Assembly: GCA_009760855.2 (NCBI GenBank)
Contig: WPIO01000004.1
Span: 12,538,501-12,602,500 of the forward strand
Direction: 5' to 3'
Origin: Cristatella mucedo
Taxonomy: Eukaryota; Bryozoa; Phylactolaemata; Cristatellidae
DNA length: 64,000 bases
Below are positions 49,740-61,204 of the stretch, piece by piece (position 1 is the first letter of the stretch; the number at the start of each line of letters is the position of its first letter). The translations under genes and the position numbers were made by a program. Below the pieces are notes generated by a model. It saw nothing but the letters and a program-made list of their open reading frames with translations. It did not search any database and was not told the origin of the DNA.

Positions 49740-50960
49740 TTCTTTCAAGCCAATGTTTTAGCAGCACACAAGGAAGACAAAGCCGATCATTTCTGGTAAT
49801 TAGTTTCTCAAGTTAGAGTATGGATACGCTCAGCTTATAGTTTACTTCCTACTTTCAGGTCTAAAACGCTAGTTACACGAGCTTCTTATACGGAGCTTAC
49901 TTTCTGATCAGCTCAATAGAGTCAAAGTACTCGCTCGCGCCAGCTCACCTAATTATTCCTCGCCACCCTGCGTTAAGCTTAATAAGAAAAGGACGTCTTT
50001 AGTAATGAGCAAATCTTTTCGTAATTGTGGGAAATTTGAAAAAACTGACAAGCTGTATTGCCTTGTATATACCCCCGAGGGCTGCCAGGTGGCTTTTACT
50101 CCACTGCATAAGGAAAGCGAGCGTGGAGCCGTCCACCCACGGACGGCTCCACGGATACCTTAAACACGCCTCATCTCCTCTTGAAGGCATCTGCTTGTGC
50201 ACAGTAGACCAGGCGGATAAGGTGATAGGACGACCTTCATAACGGCTTGGTTTCACTGTCAGTTCGATGGCGGAGGCTCAGCTATGGTCAGTAGCTGCAC
50301 GCGCGCCTCTCTGAGATTGGTTTTTTCTCTGCTTAAAGCACAGCTTTTAGAGCATCTCTCGCGCCAATCGCACTCACCATAGCACATCGCCGAATTTCAC
50401 TGCATTCACCGTTTGCGAAAAACTTGTTAGTTTGGCTTGAATTGCAGGTGGCAAATTTTTCCCGCGGCTAAACGGGACCGAACAGCCAAATAAGGAATTC
50501 AGTCGTTATGCCCCCATTAGCCTGTTAATCCTCTAACGGGCAGTAATAAATATAATTCCTCCGACTCATGGCGCGATCGCCGTGGGTTTCGTCGGCAGCC
50601 TTTCTAGACTACAAAAGGTCATCTACGAATGCTCATTATCTCAGCTCCGTTGCGATAATGATGGTGAATTCCCGCATCGGGAGGCGGCAGAGAAAGGTCA
50701 TGATGATTTAGCACTTGGCCAGAGCACCGTCGGCGGCGCGCTTACCCGTACAGCGAGTCCATTTACGCTTGACGCGTAAACTCGTAAGTACATTTCCACT
50801 GGAGGTCTAGTGGTGGTGGGTTTGCTAAAGCCCAATCACGGCGCCCCTTTCGCATCGGTCTTCAATTATCTTCAGACCTGAGAGACGATTCCCGCTATCT
50901 CTCCACTAGCGTACGCTAATGTGCATTTAGCTACGTCCTCTCGACGTCTTGTACAGAGTA
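49740..50960. other. No recognised gene
   Basis: Holds a 13-bp perfect hairpin at 50122-50153; otherwise nothing identified. Confidence 0.5.
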
Positions 50961-50964
50961 AGAC

Positions 50965-51085
50965 CATAGTGATAATAATAATCATAATAGCAATAATTGT
51001 GAGAGATCTTTTGCAAGGCAACACCTTAAGAGAGCTAAATCTATATCCGGGTGCTCTACAACTTGCTGCAAAGGGATTCAATTGC
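50965..51085 (-). mobile_element. L2-A LINE tail, decayed
   Basis: AATAATAATCATAATAGC, then AGAGAGCTAAATCTATATCC, GGTGCTCTACAACTTGCTGC. Confidence 0.6.
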
Positions 51086-51340
51086 CAGGGTTTAATTACA
51101 GCACTCGCTAGCATTCTTAGACAAGCAAAAAAAGGCAAGCAAGTTCCAGCTTAGGCCCGCATGCTAAAGCACTCAGACAAGAAAACACTCAGCGCTTATG
51201 GCTAGTCGAAACTTTGGTTACTAATATACACTGAATCGTGCAGAGGTAAGCACACAAATCACGCAGGAACAGAAAAAAGGTAAATTTATTGCGGCTGACT
51301 TGAACAGATGCTTCTTTATATAATTATATATATATATATA

Positions 51341-51484
51341 TATAATTCATTTATATATCTCCCCAAGAGAACTTAATCTCTATTCAGGCGCTTCACATAT
51401 GCCTCGGGGTTCGAGCCCACGACCTCAGTCAGACCTAGGTCGGGGCGAGCACCTTAACCGCTAGACCAAACCAGCTCGGCTTTA
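51341..51484 (-). mobile_element. SINE-1 copy
   Basis: Reversed copy closely matching 48105-48252, with GGTTCGAGCCC-type B box (GTGGGCTCGAACCCCGAGGC). It abuts an (AT)n run at its tail. Confidence 0.92.
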
Positions 51485-51589
51485 GCTGAGACTGTGATGC
51501 TGCAAGGTCATTACAGGTAGTTACCCTACCAGAAAGCTAGCGTCATCAGACTTTTGATGCATACGAGCTGACTGACCGATCACGAAAGC

Positions 51590-51790
51590 ATTTCATTAAA
51601 GTGCAACGGACAACGAGACGACTAGAAGCTGCCGAGCCGACGGCTCTGGAGCCCACTGGAGCAGAGCGGAGATCGGGTAGGTCAAGGCTGGAGCAAATGA
51701 GTTAATCGACGAGATAGCCCTATTGAGTATCCGAAAATCGATTCCATGCTCCATGGAGAGCCAGTGAAGCTTAAACAGTGGCAGATACAT
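51590..51790 (-). mobile_element. L2-like LINE relic
   Basis: Reverse frame LPLFKLHWLSMEHGIDFRIL corresponds to the LHWLPVKQRIDFKVL block but is clearly another lineage. Confidence 0.55.
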
Positions 51791-51844
51791 TTTATATACA
51801 GTTTATATGTACAGCGACCTGAGAAGAGTTAAAATGGCATGCCG

Positions 51845-51972
51845 GTCCCCCGTAAAGGCTCTCGCCTCCAACCAAGGTCAAGGTGAATGTATTTGATGGC
51901 CGAGGTCGTGGGCTCAAGCCTCGCGGATTAAGTGAAGCACCTGAATAGAGATTAAGCTCTCTTAGAGCGATT
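51845..51972 (+). mobile_element. SINE-1 copy, divergent
   Basis: GTCGTGGGCTCAAGCCTCGC (B box) and CTGAATAGAGATTAAGCTCT. Confidence 0.75.
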
Positions 51973-52328
51973 TGCCTACTTCTACCTACATAACATTGCT
52001 AAATTTGGTTTTGTTTAGACAAGGAAACCACGTCTAAATTAGTCCATGCATTTGTGACATCCCGTCTTGACTTCTGTAGCTCACGGCTTGGTGGTCTACT
52101 GGCTTGTGCAATCAGGCGATTACAGATGGTGCAAATCTCTGCAGCTAGGCTTTTGTCTATCGTGAGCGTAGCAGTTGCCACATTTCACCACTTCTCGCTG
52201 ACCTACACTAGCTCCCAGTCAAGCAACCAATCGACTTCAAGGTTTTGTCACTCACTTTAAGGTCCCTTCATTCTTTGTCTCCAGCCTACCTATCAGACCT
52301 ACTCCCCCACCAGGCTAAGCATCGTAAT

Positions 52329-52527
52329 ACCCGTTTTTTTCGTGAGCCGTGATGGCACACTAGGTAAGGTGGTTGCTTTCATGACCTCGGTCCCGAAGTC
52401 GTGGGTTCGATTCCTGCGGTGGACGATCCTTTATCGCCATTGCAAGCGGTGGTGATAGCCATAAAGGCTCTTCTGTCGCTAAAAAAAGAGGCTATTTAAT
52501 CAGCTAGGATTTAGTTATTTATTTATT
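52329..52527 (+). mobile_element. SINE-2 nested in L2-A
   Basis: GTGAGCCGTGATGGCACACT, B box GGGTTCGATTCCTGCGG, then GATAGCCATAAAGGCTCTTC and an ATTTATTTATTT end. Confidence 0.8.
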
Positions 52528-52895
52528 TCGGACTCTATTTACCTATCCCTCGGACAAACTTCAAATCCTTTCGAGACCGTGCCTTTAGTTCATATTATCC
52601 CAAAGCCTGGAACTCACTCCCGACCTGCGTCACGACATCTCCTAACTTGACCACATTTTAAAAGAAACTAAATACGCACCTAGTTATCACAGCATTTAGT
52701 GGGTCCTGGTGATTCTACCTGTATGTGCCTATGCGTGCTGACACTGTGCATGCTGCCCCTAACCATACTTGCATAATGACCGTGTGCTTGTCACCCCTAA
52801 CCATGTTATTCCTGTTGTTATTGAGCTTGCCACTAATCATTATTCGATCGTGCTTCCTTTGTAGCAAATGTAAAGCGCCTAGAACGAGGTTGAGT

Positions 52896-53032
52896 TCTCG
52901 ATCCAGCGGCTAAGGTGCTCGGCCCGACCAAGGTCTGGCTGAGGTCGCGGGCTCGAGCCCGGAGGCATATGTGATGCGCCTGGATAGAGATTAAGTTCTC
53001 TTGCGGCGCTATATAAATGAATTATATTACAT
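52896..53032 (+). mobile_element. SINE-1 nested in L2-A tail
   Basis: CCAGCGGCTAAGGTGCTCGG, CGCGGGCTCGAGCCCGGAGG and tail to TTACATTTTTT. It is flanked by TTCT on both sides, the probable target duplication. Confidence 0.88.
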
Positions 53033-53089
53033 TTTTTCTGAGGGCGCTTTATCGAACGTATTGTTATTGTTAAATGCAAATATATTGTA

Positions 53090-53195
53090 CAATCACTATC
53101 CAGGCGCTTCACATATTCACATACGCCATAGGGCTCAAGCCCACGACTTCGCCGGTCAAAGGTGGGCACCTTAATGCCTGGGCCAAACGAAAGCA
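53090..53195 (-). mobile_element. SINE-1 copy, decayed
   Basis: Reversed: TTTGGCCCAGGCATTAAGG and GTGGGCTTGAGCCCTATGGC. Confidence 0.7.
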
Positions 53196-53364
53196 GATAC
53201 GAGGTTGCCACAAGCCAACTCGCCACGCGGGACGTGGCTGCCAATAGCAGGTCAGAGATAGGATGGTGTGATTTGAGCACAATTTAGGAGCCGAGAATGA
53301 TCTCTAATTTGCGTGAATAACGACTAAGCACTTACTTTGGGCCAGTGCAGACGCAAGATAGAAA

Positions 53365-53545
53365 CATAATTTATCTGTATATCGCCCTGAGAGAACTTGA
53401 TATATATTCAGATGCTTCGCCTATACCACAGGGCTGAAGCCCACGACCTCGGTCATCAAATGCATTCACCTTGACCTCCGTCATCGTAGGCGAGCACTTT
53501 AACCCCTGTGCCGAACCAGGGCCGTAGGGGTTTGATGTGGCGGCT
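53365..53545 (-). mobile_element. SINE-1 copy, decayed
   Basis: Reversed: TTCGGCACAGGGGTTAAAGT and GGTCGTGGGCTTCAGCCCTG. It carries the same extra segment about CATTTGATGACCGAGG as 11786 and 56605. Confidence 0.7.
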
Positions 53546-53669
53546 ACGCCACGGACGGTAGACGACAGACGACCAGACGACAGACCTGCTGAGTTTCGTA
53601 CCAGTGGCCGACCACGAAATACACGAGCCGGGACTGTTGACTTCATACAAAGGTTATGATACCCCAGAA

Positions 53670-53760
53670 GGTAACATGCTCACTCTTTCACGGCCGAGCT
53701 CTTTCACGGTGGTGGGTTCGACTCCTGCAGGAGTGGTCCTTTATGGCAAACTGCACGTAG
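53670..53760 (+). mobile_element. SINE-2-like fragment
   Basis: GTGGTGGGTTCGACTCCTGC and GGAGTGGTCCTTTATGGCAA parallel the B box and CCTTTATCGCCA of the 52329 copy. An open frame at 53604-54050 runs through it and is probably not a gene. Confidence 0.5.
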
Positions 53761-54109
53761 TCGTGGAGACGTGGTTAGCTGTAGCAGTGCTTTTATCGTT
53801 GGGCACGGCTATCGCGGTCGGTGCGGCGGCTTCCTGGTCAGTTGAGAATGAGACCTCAAGCGCAGCGCTCGTAACGGTGCAAGTCCTTGCAGACGCGCGA
53901 CAAGGAACGGTGAAGCTCCGATTCTCTTCACCGCGGCTAGCGACTTGTGCAGGTGCAGCGCTAATGCTTTTAGATATGCCGATAGTAATGGAACGCGGCA
54001 GCAGCGGCGAAGAGCGCTCGTACCATAAGGTAACAGTTCCGTTTCCATAGCGAGGTAGAGAAGTCCATTCGCCAGCGACCTAGGGCTACAGGCATCCGGC
54101 CAAGGCACT

Positions 54110-54810
54110 CGACCACTTTCGTATGGCGTCCAGAGCGCCGCTGAAATGCCTATGCAATGCCTATATGACCGTGTAAATTAAGTAACCAGATAAATCAAAT
54201 AATAGTTAAAGTGAAAATAAAAGAAAGACGGGTAGCTGGAATGGATTAGCTCTATTTGCTTTTGCTCCGGCCAGAATCGCGACAGCTGCTGCTCTCCGCG
54301 CTAGCTGCTCGCACTCGATTTAAGACGCGGCGTCGACAAAATCAAGTATCGTTTCATCGCACTTCAAATGTGTCGTTGGTAACACTGGAAAAGTGAAACT
54401 TATACGCGAATCCTCGATAAATGTGAGCATCCGGGGAGGCTTCCGTCCATTGTAAATAGACTACCGAGTACTTTGCTGCGGTCGGCGAGAGGGTAAGAGA
54501 AGCCCGCTGGGCGTGCCCAACCTCTCCTCCTCCTCCCCCCCCCCTTGCGTTCAATGCGAACCTCCACTCAGGTCTGTCTCCAGTGGGGGCCGCTGGGCCC
54601 AGACTGGAGAGATAAAGCGGCGGCATTCCGTGCGCGGCTTTCCCGTAGCACTTCTAGGCGGTTTCTTGGGTTGAGAGCTGCTGTCTTTCTAGAACGATCC
54701 GTTTGCGTTCTCGTGCACGGTACCGAATGCGTTTCTGGGTACTTTCACGCGGGCTGGAAAGGAAGCGCGCGTTGATCGATTTATTACAAAAGAATTAGTG
54801 GTCAAAAAAA
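54110..54810. other. No recognised gene
   Basis: C-run at 54533-54545, nothing else identified. Confidence 0.5.
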
Positions 54811-54814
54811 CTCA

Positions 54815-54910
54815 CACGTTTTCTTTTCAGCGTATGTGAAGTGCCTAGGAAGAGTCTTGGATCTCGTTGGAGGCTATATGAGTTTTGCATCACTATCATT
54901 TTAATAATAA
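54815..54910 (+). mobile_element. L2-A tail, decayed
   Basis: AGCGTATGTGAAGTGCCTAG, GAAGAGTCTTGGATCTCGTT, GGAGGCTATATGAG. Confidence 0.55.
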
Positions 54911-55534
54911 TGCATCTACAGAACGTCTTTTTTCTGCAAAAGAGCTGCAACCACGAACAAAAATTATAAAGCTGATCGTAAGTTTGGTTTATCCATCAAG
55001 AGAACTAAATGTTTTTCTAAGCACCTCGCATTGTCTGAAAAGACAGAGCAGCAACCGTTTATTGATACTGTGTACAATATCCGCATGCATAAGCACGCTA
55101 AAGACAATTCACTCGGACGAAGCCAATGCTATCAGGAATTGATCCATTTTCTGCGTCTCTGAGGTATTTTAGTTTCAGTAGGCTGAAGTCTCCAGGCTGT
55201 CTTCCGCTGGTCCATGGGAACTGAAGGCTAGGTCTTCCAAGGATTTGAGGCTGTTTTGAGCCAGAGTTAAATCTCATCAGAGTTAGAGGAGCGGTTGTAG
55301 CAGGGGAAACTCAAGGATTAAGTATTTCAGACACGTAAATCCAAGCAAAAGTACGATTGGGCCAAACAGAGGGCGACAGTACCTTGAAGTCGATATGCTG
55401 CGAACGTGGCGTCCATTAGCCCGACGGAGTTCATGACTGCAGCAGAGGCTCTTGAGGAATCAGCAATACCGTCTGAACCGGCAACGTCCAAGGTCTCCAC
55501 GCTGGCAAGAATATCTGCTGCAACCGACTTTTTA

Positions 55535-56008
55535 CAACCTATTACCCCATCAGGCAAAGCATCGTACCACTCGCTTTTCGGAATCCAACAGTCTAGAAAT
55601 ACCTCGTACAAACCTTAAATCCTTTGGAGACCGCGCATTTAGCTCGTATGCTCCCACAGCCTGGAACTCCCTCCCGACCTGCATCAGAACATCCCCTGAC
55701 CTGACCACATTTAAAAGAAACTTAAAAACATACCTATTTAGGACAGCATTTAGTGGGTCCTTGTGATTTGTCCTCGATGTGCTTATGCGTGCTGACACTG
55801 TTCATGCTGCCACTAACCACATTTGCATGCTGACCCAGTGCATGTAACCCCTAACCATGTTATTCATTTTGTTTGTTTTTCAAGCATGATTTTACTTACT
55901 ATTCTATTGTGTATCACTTTGCAGCAAATGTAAAGCGCCTAGAAAGAGATTAAGTTCTCTGAGGGCGCTTTATCAAGTGCAATATTATTATTATTATTAT
56001 TATTAAAC
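55535..56008 (+). mobile_element. L2-A LINE 3' end, young-looking
   Basis: RFSESNSLEIPRTNLKSFGD, YAPTAWNSLPTCIRTSPD, LKTYLFRTAFSGSL, then the full 3' UTR, hairpin and (ATT)n. Near-identical tail to the copy at 10435. Confidence 0.92.
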
Positions 56009-56604
56009 CGGTTATGTCATAATCCATAGCGAGGCGATATAAAGCCTGAGCCGTGATTAGGTCAATCTGCTGCGCCCGAGGCTCTGAGCGAGAACAGCAG
56101 GTGAGCTTTAGCCGTCGAGCCTGGTGAAACTTTCGCCCGAGGCTTTGCGTTTCCGGTCGGAAGTTCCGAGGTGCTCTGGGCACCGAGTCCTTATGCGCCG
56201 TAGCTGATGCTGGACGCTTCGGCAACCCTAGGTCGCTGTCCAATAGACTTCTCTGCGGGTCTGAAATGCGGACTCGCTGTCAGGGTAATATTGGCACTGT
56301 TCATCGAGGTTGTGTTCCGCCGCCGTCGGCATACGTGCATGCATCGGGTCTGCACCAGCGAGCCGTCGCTAGCTGCGGTATAAGGACCGGGGCTTCGCCG
56401 GTTTTGTTGCCTGTCGGCAAGGACCAGCATCGCTACGAGCTCTGCGTTTGTGGCCTGAGGAGAGGCCTCAGTGCAGAAACCGCTGCAGCGTATTTGCGGC
56501 AGTATCGGTGCTAGCGCTGCTGAATCTAATCACCGAGACAGCGATGTTTTGGCGTGCTAAGTGTACGTGTGCGAAAATGCATCTAGTCCTGTGGCACTTT
56601 CTGC

Positions 56605-56712
56605 CTCGAGCCGAGGTCAGACCAAATGTATGTATTTGATGACCGAAGTCGTGGGCTTGAGCCACGTGGCATATGGAAAGCGCCCGAATCGAGATTAGGT
56701 TCTCACAACGCT
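56605..56712 (+). mobile_element. SINE-1 copy, 5'-truncated
   Basis: TTTGATGACCGAAGTCGTGG, GCTTGAGCCACGTGG, AGCGCCCGAATCGAGATTAG. Confidence 0.75.
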
Positions 56713-57490
56713 GTTGAGACGAATCTTATTTTTTCCTTTGAAGCAGACTTCCGATCTGGCAAGAGCGTAATATCTCCGGTCACATGGGCTGGACCGATCG
56801 CGGCCAGAACTGGAGCGGTTTCTGACGGGACAGGAGTGGCTGCGGATTTCGGATTAGGATTTCGAAATCCTAATCTTTCCAGGCGATCGGAGTGGATAAG
56901 TTTTAGTTAGAGGCTCAGTGCTAGCTGCCGACCGCAGCAAATGGCCTGGAACCTACAATGGGGCTGAGGGTAAGCCAGGTGCTACGTGAGCTTGAGCGCC
57001 ATTAGGCACCACTGCCGCACAAAGAGCTGTCAATTGCTGCTTGCGAGTTTTTTTGTGCGATTACTTTAGAGTGCATTACGCCGATCTCGTAGCCTGCTAG
57101 TGACATTTAAGGGATCCTTCCAGGTGTCCAGCTCTCTCAAGTGTCACAACGGGCACAGCGGAGATCCGGTTCGGTATGTGTTTATTGACCTATAAATGGT
57201 GACAATAAACGGACTTGTATCAGTGGCCTCCAAATTTGAAGCACAACCCAAGCAACCTGGAGAGACAAATCTAGTCCCGATTAGTAAAAATGTATATTGA
57301 CATTGAATTTCTAATCTAATTATTTTATACTTGGTCCACGAAAAGTATATGTCTGCCTTTGCTAATGCTGCAGTGCTCGGTAGTGCAACTGTCGGAACGA
57401 AAGGGTGCTGCGAGCAGATCTGCGTAGAACAATGGCGCTGCCTTCGGGTCGGTCAATGGGGCTCGCTCTCAAAAACAATAGTGATAACAA

Positions 57491-57516
57491 TAATAATAAT
57501 AATAATAATAATAATA
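57491..57516. repeat. (AAT)n run
   Basis: About nine AAT units. Confidence 0.9.
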
Positions 57517-57517
57517 A

Positions 57518-58678
57518 ACGTTACCAAAAATAGACGTACTGCAAACCAGCAGTTTGCTGAGACTGCTACAAGGCTAGAAATTGAGTTCGCTAATGACGGC
57601 AGCAGGCTAAAAAAAAATAATTCACTTGTATAGCACCCTGAAAGAACTTAATCTCTATTTAGGCGCTTCATATACGCCACGGGCTCGAGCCCACCATCTC
57701 ATCCAGACCTTGGTTGGGGCGAGCACCTTAATCACTGGGCCAAGCCAGCGGGGCTTGAACTTGCTATGGCTAATTTAGAAGACGTCAGGGGCGATAAATT
57801 GACCTACTTTAGTACAGGTGCAGGCCATAGTTGAAGCTCCGTGTGTTGAAATCGGAAAGCTCTATATACGGCTTGAGAAGTCAGAGATTGTGATTTTACA
57901 CGAGAGCACACAAATGGCAGTCGATAAGGTGCATGTGTCTGGTACCTTAGCCTTGACTGACGATATTTCAGGCGCGATTCTTCCTGAGCCGGTTACAGCC
58001 ACCGTGGAACCTGTGACTATTGTAACTTGCTTCGAAACTGCTACCGTTCTTATTGTTGAGGTTATGGACTGCTGCTCTGACGGTGGACAAGCTATTTCCT
58101 CTGAGTTCGAGGCTACTGCAGAGGATGTCTGGACTTCAAGGAATGTGACTGTAGCCAAGCCTTGCTACATGCCAGACGAGGAACTGCGTTATGGCAAGCT
58201 TCTGTGAAGTGATAATGCCATATGTGCCATGCCGATGCTACATAGTGACGGAGAGAACTACCTGCTTATGCCGCAAGATCTACGTTTTAATCGCGATTAC
58301 TTTTCGCATGCTTTCCGACTTGAGGAAACTTCTTCTCTGCATAGTCAAAACATCTGCGTGACTTCTTCTGTAATGATGCCACTGACTTTGTAACCTGGTG
58401 AGTGCGATGCCGTCATCTTCGACTACATAAATGTCGACCAACGTCGAGCAATTATTTTGACCATGCTATGGCAGCTAAATCGACGTGTGGTAAAAGCAGA
58501 TGCATTGGTCTTCTTATTCCAATTCACAGGGACTTTACTGTTCACTGCACTTCGAGAGTCTGCCAGTGGGTGTATGCTTCTAAGAGACGTTAGACACCGG
58601 CCGTTGTCAAACATACCCCTCAGACTAACTGAGCTAAAGGCGGACGAGACCGGATTTCTGAGGCAATTTCAGTACTGA
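57518..58678 (+). pseudogene. Unidentified decayed coding relic, cut by SINE-1
   Basis: Segments: 57518-57612 open (TKNRRTANQQFAETATRL); SINE-1 at 57615-57758; then LEDVRGDKLTYFST in one frame, shifting near 57803-57818 to a frame open to 58678 but for a TGA at 58205-58207 and a TAA at about 58388-58390. Readable stretches include VHVSGTLALTDDISGAILPE, FNRDYFSHAFRLEETS and CDAVIFDYINVDQRRAIILT. The alternation of beta-like and helix-like segments in the last part is reminiscent of a Rossmann fold, but I recognise no family. It could be a retroelement, an integrated virus or a dead host gene. An L2 tail sits directly after it. Confidence 0.4.
57615..57758 (-). mobile_element. SINE-1 copy
   Basis: Reversed: GCTGGCTTGGCCCAGTGATT, GGTGGGCTCGAGCCCGTGGC, GAGATTAAGTTCTTTCAGGG, with an A-run at the tail end (57609-57619). 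Confidence 0.9.
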
Positions 58679-58696
58679 GTAAGATAAGACAAAGGC

Positions 58697-58882
58697 GCAA
58701 TAATAATAATGCACTTGATAAAGCGCCCTCAGAGAACTCAATCTCTTTTAGGCGCTTTAAATTTGCTGCAAAGGGAAATGCGATTGAATGCTGAGTAATA
58801 TCATGCTTGATAAACAACATGAATAACATGGTTAGGGGTGACATGCACAGGGTCAGCATGCAAGTGTGGTTAGTGGCAGCAA
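58697..58882 (-). mobile_element. L2-A LINE 3' end
   Basis: Reversed tail TAATAATAATGCACTTGATA, AAGCGCCCTCAGAGAACTCA, then GGTTAGGGGTGACATGCACA. Confidence 0.9.
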
Positions 58883-59282
58883 TCTCTCATGCTACGTTGC
58901 AGGGAGGGCTGCTCCTCTATAAGTTGTGTGTGCTAGTTTTTCTAGTATGAAATCGTTTCAGGTATCCGTTGCCATAGCACTATAGCTAAAGGCACTCTGC
59001 TGACTCCAGCCACGTGAAGTGACGACGACCTTGACGCTTCGAAGATGCTCCGAAGTGCAGCTCGTTTGTGGGAAGGTCAGCTGTTGTCGAGGAAGATCAG
59101 ACGAAGTTAAAGCAGCCACGGCGACAGCTTGGAAGAAGACGACCCGAAAATCATCAGTAGCAATTGCTGTTAGTGCCTTTCGGCCTGAAGAGGCGGCGAA
59201 GCCAAGCGTTGACAACTACCATAGCTGGTTGTTAGGTTTATATTGGCGGCCGACGACGGCTTTCGTTTAAGTAGGAGGCAGC

Positions 59283-59402
59283 GAAACGGCAGCGCCAGCT
59301 AAACCAGCCGGATGATGGCGGATAGTTATGATTTGAGATTATGCGATTATGCGATTGCTCGATAGTTTATTGCCGAGGCCTTATCAAAACCCCGTGCCCT
59401 GA
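59283..59402 (+). repeat. Short dispersed repeat, copy 2
   Basis: CAGCGCCAGCTAAACCAGCC, GATTATGCGATTATGCGATT, GATAGTTTATTGCCGAGGCC; inverted match to 44850-44968. An L2-A tail follows at once. Confidence 0.7.
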
Positions 59403-60160
59403 GATAATAATAATAATAATGCATTTGATATAGCACCATCAGAGAACTCATTCTCTTTCTAGGCACTTTACATTTGCTGCAAAGGAAGCACGATCGAATG
59501 GCGAGTGGTATCATGCTCAATAACAAAAGGAGTAACATGGTTAGGGGTGACATGCACAGGGTCAGCATGCAAGTATGGTTAGTCGCAGCATACAGTGTCT
59601 GCACGCAGAAGCACACGAGGGACGTGTCACATGGACCCACTAAATGCTGTGATGTTATAAATACGTGCGTATTAGTTTCTTTTTAAATATAGTCAAGTCA
59701 GGAGATGTCGTCATGCAAGTCAGAAGCGCGTTCCACGCTTTGGGATCATGCGAATGATATCATAGCATAGTGTACAAAGGATTTGAGGTTCGTCCTTGGT
59801 GTGTGTAAACGATTAGATTTCGAAAAGCGAGCGGTAAGATGCTTAGCCTGGTGGAGAGTGGGTCTTAAAGGTAGGCTGGAGCTAAAGAATGCAGGGACCT
59901 AAAAGTGAGTGACAGAACCTTGAAGTCGATCCGTTGATTGACTGGCAGCCAGTGCAGGTCAGCGAGAAGTGGTGTGATGTGGCACCTGCGACGCTCACGA
60001 CAGACAAGCCTACCTGCAGAGTTTTGCACCAGATGTAAGCGCCTGATGGAACAGGCCGGTAGACCACCAAGCAGTGAGTTACAGAAGTCGAGACGGGATG
60101 TTACAAATGCATGGACCAATTTACATGTGGTATCCACGTCTAAACGAGCCCGACTTTTTT
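59403..60160 (-). mobile_element. L2-A LINE, reversed
   Basis: Tail at 59403-59475. The reverse frame 60137-59865 reads LVHAFVTSRLDFCNSLLGGL, then HITPLLADLHWLPVNQRIDF and RSLHSLAPAYL. Frame broken toward the 3' end. Confidence 0.9.
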
Positions 60161-60688
60161 TCCTGCCTAGTTCTGACCGAACTTAGGAGTCGCATATTAC
60201 GTTTGTAGCAACGACAATCGTAGTGGATATGGAGTATAGCAATTCTCACGCGGCGCCCAGAACATCACGGAACCACGGAACTTCCGACCGGAGCAAAGCC
60301 TCATGCACAACTCCCGCCGGGCCCGACGGCTAGAGCTCAACTGCCACGTGCTGCTCTAATGCTAAGGCACAGGTTCAGGGTGCCTATTGTGTAACAAAAG
60401 CTTTTGTACCACTTAACGGTAGACTGAAATAGTCGGTACTGTACCATTATAATTCGGGAAATCACAAAAAAATTCGGCTGTCAAAAGCTGAATGATTTGA
60501 TTAATAAAGCCCCTTGCCGTTTCGGTGAGCCAAATGCGTCCCCCTATTCTGTTGCTATAGGTATCAGCCACGTGTCTTCTTTGCGTAACACGCCTTAGTG
60601 ACCCACGATAGATGAGCGGCTACGACCTGAAAGGATAGATGTATGAGAAAAATGTAAAGGTATAAGATGAGCAGCTACGAGCCAGAAA
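60160..60688. other. No recognised gene
   Basis: Nothing identified. Confidence 0.5.
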
Positions 60689-60912
60689 CTTGTGCTTATG
60701 CGTGCTGACACTGTGCAAGCTACCACTAACCACATTTGCATGCTGACCCTGTGCATGTCACCCGTAACCATGCTATTCATGTTGTTTGCTTATCAAGCAT
60801 GATATTACTCACCATTCAATTGCATTTCCGTTTGCAGCAAATGTAAAGCGCCTAGAAAGAGATTGAGTTCTGTGAGGGCGCTTTATCAAGTGCATTATTA
60901 TTTTTATTGTTC
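60688..60912 (+). mobile_element. L2-A LINE 3' UTR and tail
   Basis: TTGTGCTTATGCGTGCTGAC through GCAAATGTAAAGCGCCTAGA to GAGGGCGCTTTATCAAGTGC. Confidence 0.9.
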
Positions 60913-60974
60913 TGACCTGCAAGGCTTACCGCTCCTGTCCGATCCGGCCTGCCCAGTTGAAACGCTAATCCTTC

Positions 60975-61125
60975 GCGCATGTCACCCCTAACCATGTTAT
61001 TCATGTTGTTTATCAAGCATGATACCACTCACCTTTTGATCGCGTTTCCTTTGCAGCAAATGTAAAGCGCCTAGAAAGAGATTGAGTTCTCTGAGGGTGT
61101 TTTATCAATTGTATTATTATTATTA
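60975..61125 (+). mobile_element. L2-A LINE tail
   Basis: GCATGTCACCCCTAACCATG to GCAAATGTAAAGCGCCTAGA and (ATT)n, directly following another tail. Confidence 0.88.
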
Positions 61126-61204
61126 CTTAAGCCCCGCCCTCATAGGGCCAGCGGGTCCGCGAAAAACATTACACTACGTGAACCTTTAATTTAATTAAGG
61201 TCTA

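Larger units (their letters stand above)
51972..53070 (+). mobile_element. L2-A LINE interrupted by SINE-2 and SINE-1
   Basis: L2 segments 51972-52328, 52528-52895 and 53033-53070 are collinear with the copy at 40517. The final TTGAGTTCT...CTGAGGGCGCTTTATC is split by a SINE-1 and the CATCG-ACCCG/GACTCT region by a SINE-2. Confidence 0.88.

Noticed and set aside
53604-54050. 148-aa open frame with a hydrophobic stretch
   Set aside because: It begins in unassigned DNA and crosses a SINE-2 B box; no homology or splice support.
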